Shown: positions 31,971 to 40,341 of the stretch, piece by piece
Layout of the letters: every line of letters starts with the position of its first letter
How positions within the stretch are numbered: position 1 is the stretch's first letter
DNA from: Nitriliruptoraceae bacterium
GTDB lineage: Bacteria > Actinomycetota > Nitriliruptoria > Nitriliruptorales > Nitriliruptoraceae
DNA: 48,641 nt
Assembly (NCBI GenBank): GCA_007136095.1
Contig: SLHP01000074.1
Location: 1 to 48,641, forward strand
Direction of reading: 5' to 3'
Made by a program: the position numbers and the translations under genes
Notes under the pieces: model-generated
Seen by the model: the letters and a program-made list of their open reading frames with translations, nothing else
Database searches by the model: none
What the model was told of the DNA's origin: nothing

Positions 31971-32759
31971 TCAGCCGACGAGCCCCTCGTTCGCGTCCCC
32001 CAGGAACCCGAGGCGCCGCGAGATCTCGGCGGCGGCGGCGATCACCGCGGTGGCCACCTCGGGCAGGTGCTCGACCTCCAGGCGGTAGGACGGACCCGAG
32101 ACCGACACGCACGCGACCACCGTGCCGTCCGGACCGCGAACCGGTGCCGCCACGGCGTTGAGGCCCTCCTCGAGTTCCTCGGTCGCAGCGGCATAGCCCG
32201 CGTGTCGCACGTCCCGCAGTTCGGCCCGCAGGCGGTCCGGATCGGTGATCGTCGCGGAGGTGTAGCGCTGCAACGGTGCCCGGAGGAACCCATCAGCCTG
32301 CCGGTCCGGTAGGTGCGCGAGTAGGACCTTGCCGGTTGCCGAGCAGTGCGCCGGCGTGTGGCTCCCGAGCCAGTCCGCGCTGACCCGGCTGCTGGACAGG
32401 TTCACCTGGTGGATGTACACGACGTCGCACTCTTCGAGGACCGCGAGGTTGACGGTCTCGTCGATCTCCCGGCTGAGGCGGTCACAGGTCGGGCGTCCAG
32501 CTCGCACGAGGTCCAACGACGACCGCACCGAACTCGCGAAGCGCAGCACGGCGAAACCCAACCGGTACTTCTGGGTCTCGGCGTGCTGTTCGACGACACC
32601 GCGGCGTTCCAACGTGGCCAGCAGCCGGAACACCGTCGACTTGTGGATGTCGAGTTCCCGCGAGATCTCGGTCACACCGACCCAGCCGTCCCGGGCCAGG
32701 ATCTCCATCGCGGCGACGGCACGGTCGACCGACTGCACCAACGGGACGTCGTCGACCAT
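31971..32759 (-). CDS. IclR-family transcriptional regulator
   Basis: 262 residues from the ATG at 32759 (AAGGAGG at good spacing). N-terminal winged HTH at about 8-65 (QSVDRAVAAMEILARDG, TEISRELDIHKSTVFRLLAT), then the IclR effector domain (HCSATGKVLLAHLP, EELEEGLNAVAAPVRG, VVACVSVSGPSYRL). It sits between the flavoprotein-ETF operon and the one-carbon operon, reading the same way as the latter. TACCGT at 32788-32783 is a likely -10. A copy of the element TGTTGCGTC lies upstream of this gene and of metF, so it may control itself and the one-carbon genes. Confidence 0.9.
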   Translation of the reverse strand: MVDDVPLVQSVDRAVAAMEILARDGWVGVTEISRELDIHKSTVFRLLATLERRGVVEQHAETQKYRLGFAVLRFASSVRSSLDLVRAGRPTCDRLSREIDETVNLAVLEECDVVYIHQVNLSSSRVSADWLGSHTPAHCSATGKVLLAHLPDRQADGFLRAPLQRYTSATITDPDRLRAELRDVRHAGYAAATEELEEGLNAVAAPVRGPDGTVVACVSVSGPSYRLEVEHLPEVATAVIAAAAEISRRLGFLGDANEGLVG

Positions 32760-32782
32760 GCGGTCCTCCTTCTCAGCGCCCA

Positions 32783-32788
32783 ACGGTA
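32783..32788 (-). promoter_or_regulatory. Candidate -10 of the iclR gene
   Basis: TACCGT on the - strand fits TANNNT and gives a leader of about 17 bases that contains the AAGGAGG site. The shared TGTTGCGTC element (32803-32811) lies 15-23 bases upstream of it, a position where a repressor would block RNA polymerase. Confidence 0.35.
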
Positions 32789-32802
32789 GCGTCCACGACG
32801 GG

Positions 32803-32811
32803 TGTTGCGTC
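32803..32811. promoter_or_regulatory. Shared element TGTTGCGTC, copy upstream of iclR
   Basis: The 9-mer is identical to the one at 37300-37308 upstream of metF, and both are 44-55 bases before their start codons in the same orientation. Candidate binding half-site for the IclR regulator. Confidence 0.35.
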
Positions 32812-34146
32812 TCAGGGGACGGTTGCGCGAACCTGCAGGAGCGGACCGACCGCACCGACGAGGTGGAGCGACCCCGTCACCACGATCACGCCGTCGGCCG
32901 GCGTCAGCCGGGTGGCCTGCGTGAGCGCCGCTGCTGGATCAGGGGCGGCCAACGCCCCGAAGCCATCTGCCCGCGCACGCCGATGGAGTTCCTCGACCGG
33001 CATGGCCTGTGGGGTGCCGGTCGCCGTCACGATCAACCGTGCATCGAGCCCGCGGAGTCGTTCGAGCAGTGGCTCCGGCGACCGCTGCCCTCCGACGCCG
33101 AACACCACGGTGATCGACCGACCAGAAGCGCTCTCCACGAGGCACCGGGCCAGGGCGCCCATGGCATCGATGTCATGCGCCCCGTCGAGGATCACGTCTG
33201 CGGCATCTCGGCGGGTCACCACCTCGATCCGACCCGGGACATCGACGGCGGCCAGCCCCGTCCGGATGCGGACCGGGTCCAGGTCGGTGGTACCCAGCAA
33301 CGCCTGGACCGCCGCGAGGGCGACCGCGGTGTTGGCTGCCTGGTGGGCGCCACGCAGCGGCAGGAACCCACGGATCCCGGACCCCTCGAGACCGCGCAGA
33401 CCGACCTGCTGCCCCCCCGGTGCGGGTCGACGGGTGTCCACCCCGAAGTCACGTCCCGCCCGCAGCAGCGTGGCACCGCGGTCGGCAACGACCTCCTCGA
33501 TGACCGCCGCGGCGGTCGGCTCCTGGGCAGCACAGACCAGCACTCCCCCGGGCGCCACGATCCCGGCCTTCTCTGCAGCGACCTCTGCCAGGTCGGCACC
33601 CAGTTCCGGATGGTCGTACCCGACCCGCGAGAGCACCACGATGTCGCCCGACAGGGCGCCCGTCGCGTCGGTGACCCCCCCGATGCCGGCCTCGACCAGG
33701 GCCACGTCGACCTGCCGGTCGGCGAACAGGCGCAGGGCGAGCCCGGTCACGGCCTCGAAGAAGGTGACCGGCTCCCCCGTGGCCGCCTCGGCGGTCACGA
33801 TCGCCTGCTGGAGGTCACGCCAACGGGCGGCGACCAGTTCGGGCCGGACCGTGTGGCCGTCGAGTCGGATCCGCTCGGACGCGTGCTGCAGGTGCGGCGA
33901 GGTCGTCTCGCCGCAGGCGACGCCGTGCGCGGCGAGCACCGCCGCCATGATCCGCACGATGCTGGTCTTGCCACCGGTACCCACCACCCGCACCGTCTGT
34001 AGCTGCGCCTGCGGATCCCCCAGCGCGTGGCACAGCGCCGCCATGCGGTGGGTACCCCGCGGTGAGTGACCGCGCCGGCGGTGGACGAGGGTGTCCAACA
34101 ACTCCACATCGCGCACGATGGGTCGGGTCGGCAACGCCACGCTCAT
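32812..34146 (-). CDS. folC: Folylpolyglutamate/dihydrofolate synthase FolC-like
   Basis: 444 residues, Mur-ligase superfamily. It adds glutamate to tetrahydrofolate, helping keep folates in the cell and improving enzyme affinity. The ATP loop is VVGTGGKTSIVR (Lys60), a departure from the usual GTNGKGS of FolC, while TTSPHLQHASERIRLDG, VEAGIGGVTDATG and ILDGAHDIDAM are standard. It overlaps the cyclodeaminase-family gene by four bases and is last in the metF-fhs-fchA-folC operon. It is probably a pathway-linked copy; the housekeeping folC may be elsewhere. Confidence 0.85.
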   Translation of the reverse strand: MSVALPTRPIVRDVELLDTLVHRRRGHSPRGTHRMAALCHALGDPQAQLQTVRVVGTGGKTSIVRIMAAVLAAHGVACGETTSPHLQHASERIRLDGHTVRPELVAARWRDLQQAIVTAEAATGEPVTFFEAVTGLALRLFADRQVDVALVEAGIGGVTDATGALSGDIVVLSRVGYDHPELGADLAEVAAEKAGIVAPGGVLVCAAQEPTAAAVIEEVVADRGATLLRAGRDFGVDTRRPAPGGQQVGLRGLEGSGIRGFLPLRGAHQAANTAVALAAVQALLGTTDLDPVRIRTGLAAVDVPGRIEVVTRRDAADVILDGAHDIDAMGALARCLVESASGRSITVVFGVGGQRSPEPLLERLRGLDARLIVTATGTPQAMPVEELHRRARADGFGALAAPDPAAALTQATRLTPADGVIVVTGSLHLVGAVGPLLQVRATVP

Positions 34147-34697
34147 CCGACGCCCACCACCCCATCGAGCCGTTGCTGCAGGGAGGCGTCGTGCCGTCGT
34201 GCCCTGTCGAGATCATCGCCGGACAGCCGCCCGACGCGGGTGTTGGCCTCGATCAGCCCGGTCGCGACGGTGACGGCGGATCGTGCCAGGAAGAGGCCCG
34301 CGGTGAGGTCGGGGCGCACCGCCGGGTTGCCGGCCGGCAACGCGCCCAGGCCGGCATCGACGGTCCGGTCGGCGATCTGGCATGCGGCGAGCAGCGGCTG
34401 GTTGGCGGCGGCCACGACCTCACGGAACCCGTCGGGATCGCCCTGACGTCGCGGGCGGTGCTCGAGCACCCGTGTGTAGGCAACCCGGTCGGCCTCGATC
34501 AGATCGAACGCGGCAGCCCGCAGGTCATCCGCCCGGGCGGCGAGCGCATCCCGATCAGGGAGGTCCACCGAGGACCGCGCGAACATGGCCAGCAGGCCGG
34601 CCGCCATTGCGACCGTCACGGCCACGGCGGCACCCGCTCCGGGCGCGGGCGCCTCGGAGGCCAACGCATCGAGGAACCCGTCCATCGCCCCGTCCAT
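34143..34697 (-). CDS. fchA: Methenyl-THF cyclohydrolase FchA (cyclodeaminase/cyclohydrolase family)
   Basis: 184 residues, FTCD C-terminal/FchA-type helical fold: FLDALASEAPAPGAGAAVAV at the N-terminus with the Gly/Ala-rich loop typical of the family, then AMAAGLLAMFAR. In a gene order with fhs and metF it most likely hydrolyses 5,10-methenyl-THF to 10-formyl-THF; a formimino-THF cyclodeaminase role is less likely because no formiminotransferase is near. An in-frame ATG at 34685 is an alternative start. It lies 17 bases after fhs and overlaps folC. Confidence 0.85.
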   Translation of the reverse strand: MDGAMDGFLDALASEAPAPGAGAAVAVTVAMAAGLLAMFARSSVDLPDRDALAARADDLRAAAFDLIEADRVAYTRVLEHRPRRQGDPDGFREVVAAANQPLLAACQIADRTVDAGLGALPAGNPAVRPDLTAGLFLARSAVTVATGLIEANTRVGRLSGDDLDRARRHDASLQQRLDGVVGVG

Positions 34698-34714
34698 ACC
34701 ACTGGGGTCCTGGG

Positions 34715-36412
34715 TCAGGACAGTCCCACGATCTCACCGTGTTCGTCGATATCGATGCGTTGTGCCGCCGGGGTCGATGACAGGCCCGGCATGGTGCGCA
34801 TGTCACCACAGATCGGGTAGATGAACCCGGCACCGACGGAGGCGCGGACCTCCCGGACCGGCATCCGCCAGCCGGTCGGTGCCCCGGTGAGCGTCGGATC
34901 CGATGAGATCGACAGGTGGGTCTTGGCGATGCAGACCGGGAGGTCACCGAACCCGTTGGCCTCGTGGTCGTCGATCTGGCGCGCCGCCGCCGGCGCGTAG
35001 TCGACCCCGTCCGCGCCGTAGACCTTGGTGGCCACCGCTTCGATCTTCTCGCGCAGCGAGGCCTCGGAGGGGTAGAGGAACCGGAACTCGGACGGCTCCT
35101 CGGCCGCCTCGGCGACCGCCTCCGCGAGCTCGACCGCACCGGCACCACCTTCGGCGAAGTGGTTGCAGACCGCGACGCGGGCACCCATCTCCTCCGCGAT
35201 CTCACGGATCGTGGCGTGTTCGCTGTCGTGATCGGTCGGGAAGGAGTTGATCGCCACCACCGGTGACACGCCGTGCAACCGGATGTTCTCGATCTGCTTG
35301 CGCAGGTTGGCCGCACCGGCCTGCACGTCGTCGGGGTTCTCCGCCAGCAGGTCGTCGGGCAGCGGCTTCCCCGCGATGATCTTGTGGCGTCCGGAGTGCG
35401 CCTTCAGTGCCCGCACCGTCGCGACCAGCACCCCGGCATCCGGCGTCAGGCCGGACGTCCGGCACTTGATGTTGAAGAAGCGTTCCGCACCCATGTCCGC
35501 ACCGAACCCGGCCTCGGTCACCAGGTAGTCGCCGCCGTGGATCCCGATCCGATCGGCCACCACGGAACTGTTGCCGTGGGCGATGTTGCCGAAGGGTCCG
35601 GCGTGCACCAGCACCGGGGTCTGTTCCAGGGTCTGCATGAGGTTGGGCTTGAGGGCCTCCTTCATGATCACGGTCATGGCACCGGCCGCACCGATGTCCT
35701 CCGCGGTGACCGGGGACCCATCGGTGTCGGCGCCGATGACGATCCGACCCATCCGGGCCCGTAGGTCCTGCAGCGAGGTCGCCAGGGCGAGCACGGCCAT
35801 GACCTCGGAGGCCGCCGTGATGTCGAACCCGGTCTCCCGAGGCCGACCGTCCAGCCGGGTGCCGAGCCCGACGACGATGTTGCGCAGCGCCCGGTCGTTG
35901 ACGTCCATGACGCGCCGCCACGCCACCCGGTGAGGATCCAGCGCGGGCGCCTGCCCCTGGAACAGGTGGTTGTCGACCATCGCCGACAGCAGGTTGTGCG
36001 CCGCGGTGACCGCGTGCATGTCCCCGGTCAGGTGCAGGTTGAGGATCTCCATCGGGACGACCTGGCTGTACCCGCCACCGGCCGCCCCGCCCTTGATCCC
36101 GAAGGTGGGGCCCATCGACGGCTGACGGATCGCGACCGTGGCCGTCTTGCCGAGGTGCCGGAACGCCTGCCCGAGCCCGACCGTGGTGGTGGTCTTGCCC
36201 TCCCCGAGCGGGGTCGGGGTGATGGCGGACACCAGCACGTACTTGGCCCGGGGCCGGTCGGCGAGTTCGTCGATGGCGCCCAGCTTGATCTTGGCGACGT
36301 GCTCGCCGTACGGCTCGAGCAGGTGCGGGCCGAGCCCGATGCTCGCGCCGACCTCGTCGAGCGGCTTGAGCGCCGCGCTGCGTGCGATGTCCAGGTCGTT
36401 GGGGAAACTCAC
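34715..36412 (-). CDS. fhs: Formate-tetrahydrofolate ligase
   Basis: 565 residues from a GTG at 36412 overlapping metF (GTGA). P-loop TPTPLGEGKTTTTVG (Lys73), IRQPSMGPTFGIKGGAAGG, THNLLSA-like segment (AAHNLLSAMVDNHL) and DKHNFDI-class residues are consistent with a full-length enzyme of about 560 residues. Fhs links formate, ATP and THF reversibly. Beside methyl- and methylene-THF-producing genes it would run toward formate and ATP, gaining energy from removed methyl groups; the biosynthetic direction is also possible. Confidence 0.95.
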   Translation of the reverse strand: MSFPNDLDIARSAALKPLDEVGASIGLGPHLLEPYGEHVAKIKLGAIDELADRPRAKYVLVSAITPTPLGEGKTTTTVGLGQAFRHLGKTATVAIRQPSMGPTFGIKGGAAGGGYSQVVPMEILNLHLTGDMHAVTAAHNLLSAMVDNHLFQGQAPALDPHRVAWRRVMDVNDRALRNIVVGLGTRLDGRPRETGFDITAASEVMAVLALATSLQDLRARMGRIVIGADTDGSPVTAEDIGAAGAMTVIMKEALKPNLMQTLEQTPVLVHAGPFGNIAHGNSSVVADRIGIHGGDYLVTEAGFGADMGAERFFNIKCRTSGLTPDAGVLVATVRALKAHSGRHKIIAGKPLPDDLLAENPDDVQAGAANLRKQIENIRLHGVSPVVAINSFPTDHDSEHATIREIAEEMGARVAVCNHFAEGGAGAVELAEAVAEAAEEPSEFRFLYPSEASLREKIEAVATKVYGADGVDYAPAAARQIDDHEANGFGDLPVCIAKTHLSISSDPTLTGAPTGWRMPVREVRASVGAGFIYPICGDMRTMPGLSSTPAAQRIDIDEHGEIVGLS

Positions 36413-37245
36413 AGGGCTGCTCCTCGGAGACTCAGCAGCAGTTCCTGCCGCCAGCGTTCGGTCCGTTCCACCTCGTTGAAGGTGAACAGGTGCCACCCGG
36501 CGACCCGGGCGTCAGGGTGATCGATCAGGTCCCCGAGCCCGCCCACGAGCTCGTCGGGGGTGTAGCCGGTCAACAGCCTGGTCGCGACCTCGTGCTGCTT
36601 GCGCAGGTAGCGGATCGAGTCCCCGAGCCCGACCCGCAACGAAACGCGCAGCAGCTTCGCCCGGTCGATGACCCCAGGGACGCCGAGGTAGATCGGCAGG
36701 TCGACGCCGCGCGCACGGACCTCGCTGACCCATGACCGGATGATGGTCGGGTCGTAACAGATCTGCGACACGATCGCGGTCGCGTGCGGCGCCTTGCGCG
36801 TCATCTCCACGATGGTGGTGGCATCCGGGATGAACGCATGGCTCTCCGGATAGCCCGTGATCCCCACCCGCTGCAGGTGATGGCCGAGGTCGGTCATCTC
36901 CTCGAGCAGGTCGGCAGCTCCCTCGTAGGGACCCGCCGGGATCTCTGTGTCTCCGGCCGGGACGAACACCTCCTCGACCCCGAGCGCCTCGAGGCGGGCG
37001 AGGATGCGCGCCAGGTGCTCGCGTCCCTCGACGAGCCTCGCGGACAGGTGGGGCACCACGGGGTTGCCGCGTTGCGCGACCCGTTCCGCCAGCTCCAACG
37101 TCGCGTCGAGTCCCTTCGTCGGCGACGCGGTCACCGTCACGGTGACCCCCGCCGGAAGGAACGGCAGCTGGTCATCCACCCCCTTCATCGGGATGATCTC
37201 GAACCTGGCTCGCTCGAGCGACGCCACGACCCTCTCGTCCACCAT
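36409..37245 (-). CDS. metF: Methylenetetrahydrofolate reductase (MetF family)
   Basis: 278 residues from the ATG at 37245 with GGGCGGGAG upstream. MTHFR TIM barrel: FEIIPMKGVDD, VTVTASPTKGLDATLELAERV, GNPVVPHLSARLV, VFVPAGDTEIPAGPYEGA and IVSQICYDP. It interconverts 5-methyl- and 5,10-methylene-THF with a flavin. In this setting it would oxidise methyl-THF made by the corrinoid system to methylene-THF, the reverse of its usual methionine-synthesis role. First gene of the four-gene C1 operon. A TGTTGCG/CGCAACA inverted pair lies in its upstream region. Confidence 0.88.
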   Translation of the reverse strand: MVDERVVASLERARFEIIPMKGVDDQLPFLPAGVTVTVTASPTKGLDATLELAERVAQRGNPVVPHLSARLVEGREHLARILARLEALGVEEVFVPAGDTEIPAGPYEGAADLLEEMTDLGHHLQRVGITGYPESHAFIPDATTIVEMTRKAPHATAIVSQICYDPTIIRSWVSEVRARGVDLPIYLGVPGVIDRAKLLRVSLRVGLGDSIRYLRKQHEVATRLLTGYTPDELVGGLGDLIDHPDARVAGWHLFTFNEVERTERWRQELLLSLRGAAL

Positions 37246-37299
37246 GGGCTCCCGCCCTTCCACCTCACGGACGCGGGCCGACCCTCTCCCGGGGCTCGA

Positions 37300-37337
37300 T
37301 GTTGCGTCCTGCAAAACGCGGACCGTCTATCGCAACA
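37300..37337. promoter_or_regulatory. TGTTGCG ... CGCAACA inverted repeat upstream of metF
   Basis: TGTTGCG at 37300-37306 and CGCAACA at 37331-37337 are exact inverted 7-mers with a 24-base spacer. The first extends to TGTTGCGTC, identical to the element upstream of iclR. A related TGTGCGCAACGGTTGT lies at 39662-39677 upstream of serA. Likely operator of a regulator of this one-carbon region, perhaps the IclR protein. Confidence 0.4.
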
Positions 37338-37379
37338 CTTTGCCTGAGCCGGCCGCCCGCGTCAAGGATGGATCGTGGC

Positions 37380-38615
37380 TCAACGTTGCCGGAGGCGGAT
37401 CAGGACCCCCGGGCCCGGTTTGGGGTCCACGTAGGTGGACTTCGGGGGTAGGACCGCCCCGCGGCGCGCGACCGCCTGCAGTTCGGCGACCGTGACGGCC
37501 CGTGGCACGAACGCCATCGTCATGGCCTCGTGGACCGCCCGGTCGAGCGCCCGCAGGTCACCGAGGCCCGGGACGTGCTCGAGGCGTCGATCGGTCCGCG
37601 GATCTCCGATGCCGACGATGGGACGGAGCACACGCTCCTGGAGCAGCGACACCGGGAGCGACTCCGGCAGCTCATCGGGGACATCGGTGAAGGTGGCCCG
37701 CCACCACCGGTCGGAGACCGCCACCAGCATCTCCGCCGCGCCCACCGGACGTGGGGGCGGTCCGATCCCGAGATCCGTGAGGTGTGCGATGCCCGCGAGG
37801 CCGGCGAGGATGCGCTGGGCCTCGGCGATGTCGGCGACATGGACCCGCCGATCGAAGCCGACCATCCGCAGATCGCGATCAGCGACCAGTTCGGCCAGCA
37901 GCAGCGGCTCATCACGCGCCGCCCCATCCCGGTCGTCGGCGTTGTCCCGGGCCCGCAGCGCCGCGGCCACACGGTGGTGCCCGTCGACGATCGTCAGTTG
38001 CGCGATCGCGCCAGCCGCTGTTCGCAGCCGCTCACACACCGAGGTGTCAGCGACGATCCAGACACGATGCCGGACCCCGCCCCAACCGTCGAACTCCAGA
38101 TCCGGATCGGCGTGGCACACCTGGTCGACCAACCCATCGATCGCGGGTTGCGCAGTGTGCGTCAGGACGACCGGACTGACATCGACGCCAGCCGCATCCA
38201 GGAACGCCGCCAGGCGTTCCTCACGGTAGGCACGCGTCTGCTCGTGGGGACGGACCACGCCAGCGTCGACATCCGCGACCGGGATCCCGGCCACCAGTCC
38301 GACCTGCCGGTGGGTGGGGGTCCGTAGCTCGTGGACCGCGACCACGGGGCCCCGCTCCGAGTAACGTCCCGCAGCGACGTGTTCACGGATCAAGCGGCCC
38401 GCCTTGCGCCCCGCTGGGCCGCCCTCCTGTCCCTCGGGGCCGAGCACGCGCAACAGGCTCAGGGGCTCACGGGCCGCCAGTTGCGTGCGCTCCTCCGCCG
38501 TCAGCGCATCCGCGGGAGGCGGTACCACCCGCCCCGCGACGTCACCGGCGACCAGGTGCAGGTCGATCGGCCGCAGATCGACGCGGGTGCCCGGGACAGG
38601 CGACCTCGACGCCAT
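37380..38615 (-). CDS. DUF1015 family protein
   Basis: 411 residues from the ATG at 38615 with GGAG in the serA-linked leader. DUF1015 pattern: DLRPIDLHLV at the start, PLSLLRVLGPE (often NFIRL), VVAVHELRTPTHRQVGLVAGIPV, VVRPHEQTRA-REERL, VVLTHTAQPAI, VDGHHRVAAALRARD (the strongest motif) and the C-terminal PPKSTYVDPKPGPGVLIR. Exact reaction unknown to me. It lies 26 bases after serA on the same strand; DUF1015-serA pairs are widespread, suggesting a role tied to serine metabolism. Confidence 0.88.
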   Translation of the reverse strand: MASRSPVPGTRVDLRPIDLHLVAGDVAGRVVPPPADALTAEERTQLAAREPLSLLRVLGPEGQEGGPAGRKAGRLIREHVAAGRYSERGPVVAVHELRTPTHRQVGLVAGIPVADVDAGVVRPHEQTRAYREERLAAFLDAAGVDVSPVVLTHTAQPAIDGLVDQVCHADPDLEFDGWGGVRHRVWIVADTSVCERLRTAAGAIAQLTIVDGHHRVAAALRARDNADDRDGAARDEPLLLAELVADRDLRMVGFDRRVHVADIAEAQRILAGLAGIAHLTDLGIGPPPRPVGAAEMLVAVSDRWWRATFTDVPDELPESLPVSLLQERVLRPIVGIGDPRTDRRLEHVPGLGDLRALDRAVHEAMTMAFVPRAVTVAELQAVARRGAVLPPKSTYVDPKPGPGVLIRLRQR

Positions 38616-38641
38616 CCCCGCATCTCCGGTACCTGACCTCG

Positions 38642-39628
38642 TCAACGCGTCGCCCCCGCCAGTGCCGAGTCGTTCACACAGTTGCGGACCTCGCCGCGAG
38701 CGAACGCATGCAACGTCTCGACCACGCCGTCCGCCACCGCCGTCTGCGCCTGCTCGGTCGACGCACCGACGTGGTGGGTGCCGTAGACCCGCGGATGCCG
38801 GGACAGCCGCGTCTCGATCACGCCCGATCCACCCGCGGGTTCGTCCGGATGTACGTCCAGCCCGACCCACAGCGAACGGTCGTCCAACGCGTGCAGCAGG
38901 CTATCGGGATCCACCAGGTCTCCGCGGGAGGTGTTGATGAGGATCGCCCCCTTCGGGACCTGCGTCACCAGTGGCTCACCGATGATGCCGCGGGTCCGGT
39001 CCGACAACGGAACGTGGAACGACAGGATGTCGCAGGTGGCCGCGAGGGTCGGCAGATCCGCCACGAAGGTGATCCCGATCTCCTCCGCCCGACGTTGTCG
39101 CTCGGTGTCTCGTCCCGGGTCTGCGACACCGTGGACGTGCGTCCCGAAGGCCACCATCCGCGCCGCGAACTCCAGTCCGATGTCGCCGAGGCCCAGCACC
39201 CCGACCGATCGGCCGCAGATGCCGGTCGCGGTCTGGTACTCGCCCTTGCGCCACCGACCCTCGCGCAGGTCGGTGACCTGCTCCGGGATCCGCCGGTCGA
39301 TGGCCAGCACGAGTCCGACCGCCAGTTCGGCGACCGCGATGGCGTTGCGTCCGGGCACGTTGCACACGGCGATCCCCCGACCGGCCGCAGCCTCGACGTC
39401 GATGGTGTCGGTCCCGGACCCGGCACGCACCACCAGGCGCAGGGACGTCGCCGCATCGATCACCGCAGCGGTGACCCGGGTACTGCGAACGATGAGGACC
39501 TCGTGGTCGGCGATGGCCGTCACGAGGTCGTCGGCGGACAGCTCCGGCGACTCCGTGAGATCATGGCCGCCGGCACGCAGGCTCGCGCAGTGCCCAGCCG
39601 GCAGTCGATCGGCGATCAGGACCCGCAT
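38642..39628 (-). CDS. serA: D-3-phosphoglycerate dehydrogenase-like 2-hydroxyacid dehydrogenase
   Basis: 328 residues from the ATG at 39628. NAD-dependent D-2-hydroxyacid dehydrogenase: RAGSGTDTIDVEAA, NVPGRNAIAVAELAVGL, NAD loop GVLGLGDIGLEFA, catalytic Arg in NTSRGDLVD and catalytic His in THHVGASTEQAQ, close to the SerA THxGAST signature. There is no C-terminal ACT or ASB domain, so no classical serine feedback site. Next to DUF1015 it is likely a SerA providing 3-phosphohydroxypyruvate; another 2-hydroxyacid substrate cannot be excluded. Confidence 0.85.
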   Translation of the reverse strand: MRVLIADRLPAGHCASLRAGGHDLTESPELSADDLVTAIADHEVLIVRSTRVTAAVIDAATSLRLVVRAGSGTDTIDVEAAAGRGIAVCNVPGRNAIAVAELAVGLVLAIDRRIPEQVTDLREGRWRKGEYQTATGICGRSVGVLGLGDIGLEFAARMVAFGTHVHGVADPGRDTERQRRAEEIGITFVADLPTLAATCDILSFHVPLSDRTRGIIGEPLVTQVPKGAILINTSRGDLVDPDSLLHALDDRSLWVGLDVHPDEPAGGSGVIETRLSRHPRVYGTHHVGASTEQAQTAVADGVVETLHAFARGEVRNCVNDSALAGATR

Positions 39629-39736
39629 CCTCCACCTCCCGCACTCCCCGCGGCGTTGTGCTGTGCGCAACGGTTGTGGGGAGTCGTGCACTGTCCCCCA
39701 GACACCCGGGGCGTGTCAAGGGGCCGATGGGGCGCG

Positions 39737-39991
39737 TCAGGCGTCGGCCTCGAGCTCGCGCTGGACCGCTTCGAAGACCGACGAATCGGAGGAGAACACC
39801 CGGCTCACATCGATGACCGCGGGGAGCGGCCGACCGGCGTCCAGCAGGACCTGGACGAGCGCCGCCGCCAGGTCCGTGTCCGATGCGCCCGCCAGACCCA
39901 CGCCGGCCGGGATCAGGACGCGGCAGCGCCCCTTGCCGTCGACCGAGACATCCAACTCACCCGGGACGACCTCGGTCACCTCGATGTCCAC
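39737..39991 (-). CDS. Small acidic protein of unknown function
   Basis: 84 residues, start ATG at 39991. No family recognised. The sequence begins with a beta-rich stretch (MDIEVTEVVPGELDVSVDG), then VLIPAGVGLAGASDTDLAAA and a helical C-terminus ending in VQRELEADA. No signal peptide or membrane segment. It lies upstream of serA's promoter and next to another small gene of similar size on the same strand, 54 bases apart, so the two may form a pair. Confidence 0.6.
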   Translation of the reverse strand: MDIEVTEVVPGELDVSVDGKGRCRVLIPAGVGLAGASDTDLAAALVQVLLDAGRPLPAVIDVSRVFSSDSSVFEAVQRELEADA

Positions 39992-40045
39992 ACCTGCTCC
40001 TTCGCACCGCCCGACCGGAGCGGACCGGCAGTCGACCTCAGCGCC

Positions 40046-40306
40046 TCAACGCAGGCGTGCCGAGATCTCCTCGACGAACTCGGGGAACCGACCGGCTGCC
40101 GCGCCCAGCGAGACGGTCGGCCCGTGCAGGGCATCCCGCTCATCGAGGAACCGGACGATCTCAGCGGCCACGATCAGTGGTGGGACCCCCGTGAGACCGA
40201 GCCCCCGCCGCGTGTGGTGGGGCAACTCGGCGATGATCTCGCGGCCACCGCCGAGCAGCACCCGGAAGGTCTCCGGGCCCGTCTGCAGCAGCGCGGGTTC
40301 ATCCAC
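40046..40306 (-). CDS. Small protein of unknown function
   Basis: 86 residues, start ATG at 40306. Not recognised. It has a two-strand start (TFRVLLGGGREIIAELPHH), a central GVPPLIVAAEIVRFLDER helix and a C-terminal GRFPEFVEEISARL helix. Codon use is like its neighbours, which supports a real gene. Likely co-transcribed with the small gene at 39991-39737. Confidence 0.6.
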   Translation of the reverse strand: MDEPALLQTGPETFRVLLGGGREIIAELPHHTRRGLGLTGVPPLIVAAEIVRFLDERDALHGPTVSLGAAAGRFPEFVEEISARLR

Positions 40307-40341
40307 GCCGGCGACGGTACCCCCGCCGGCTCGGCCCCGAC

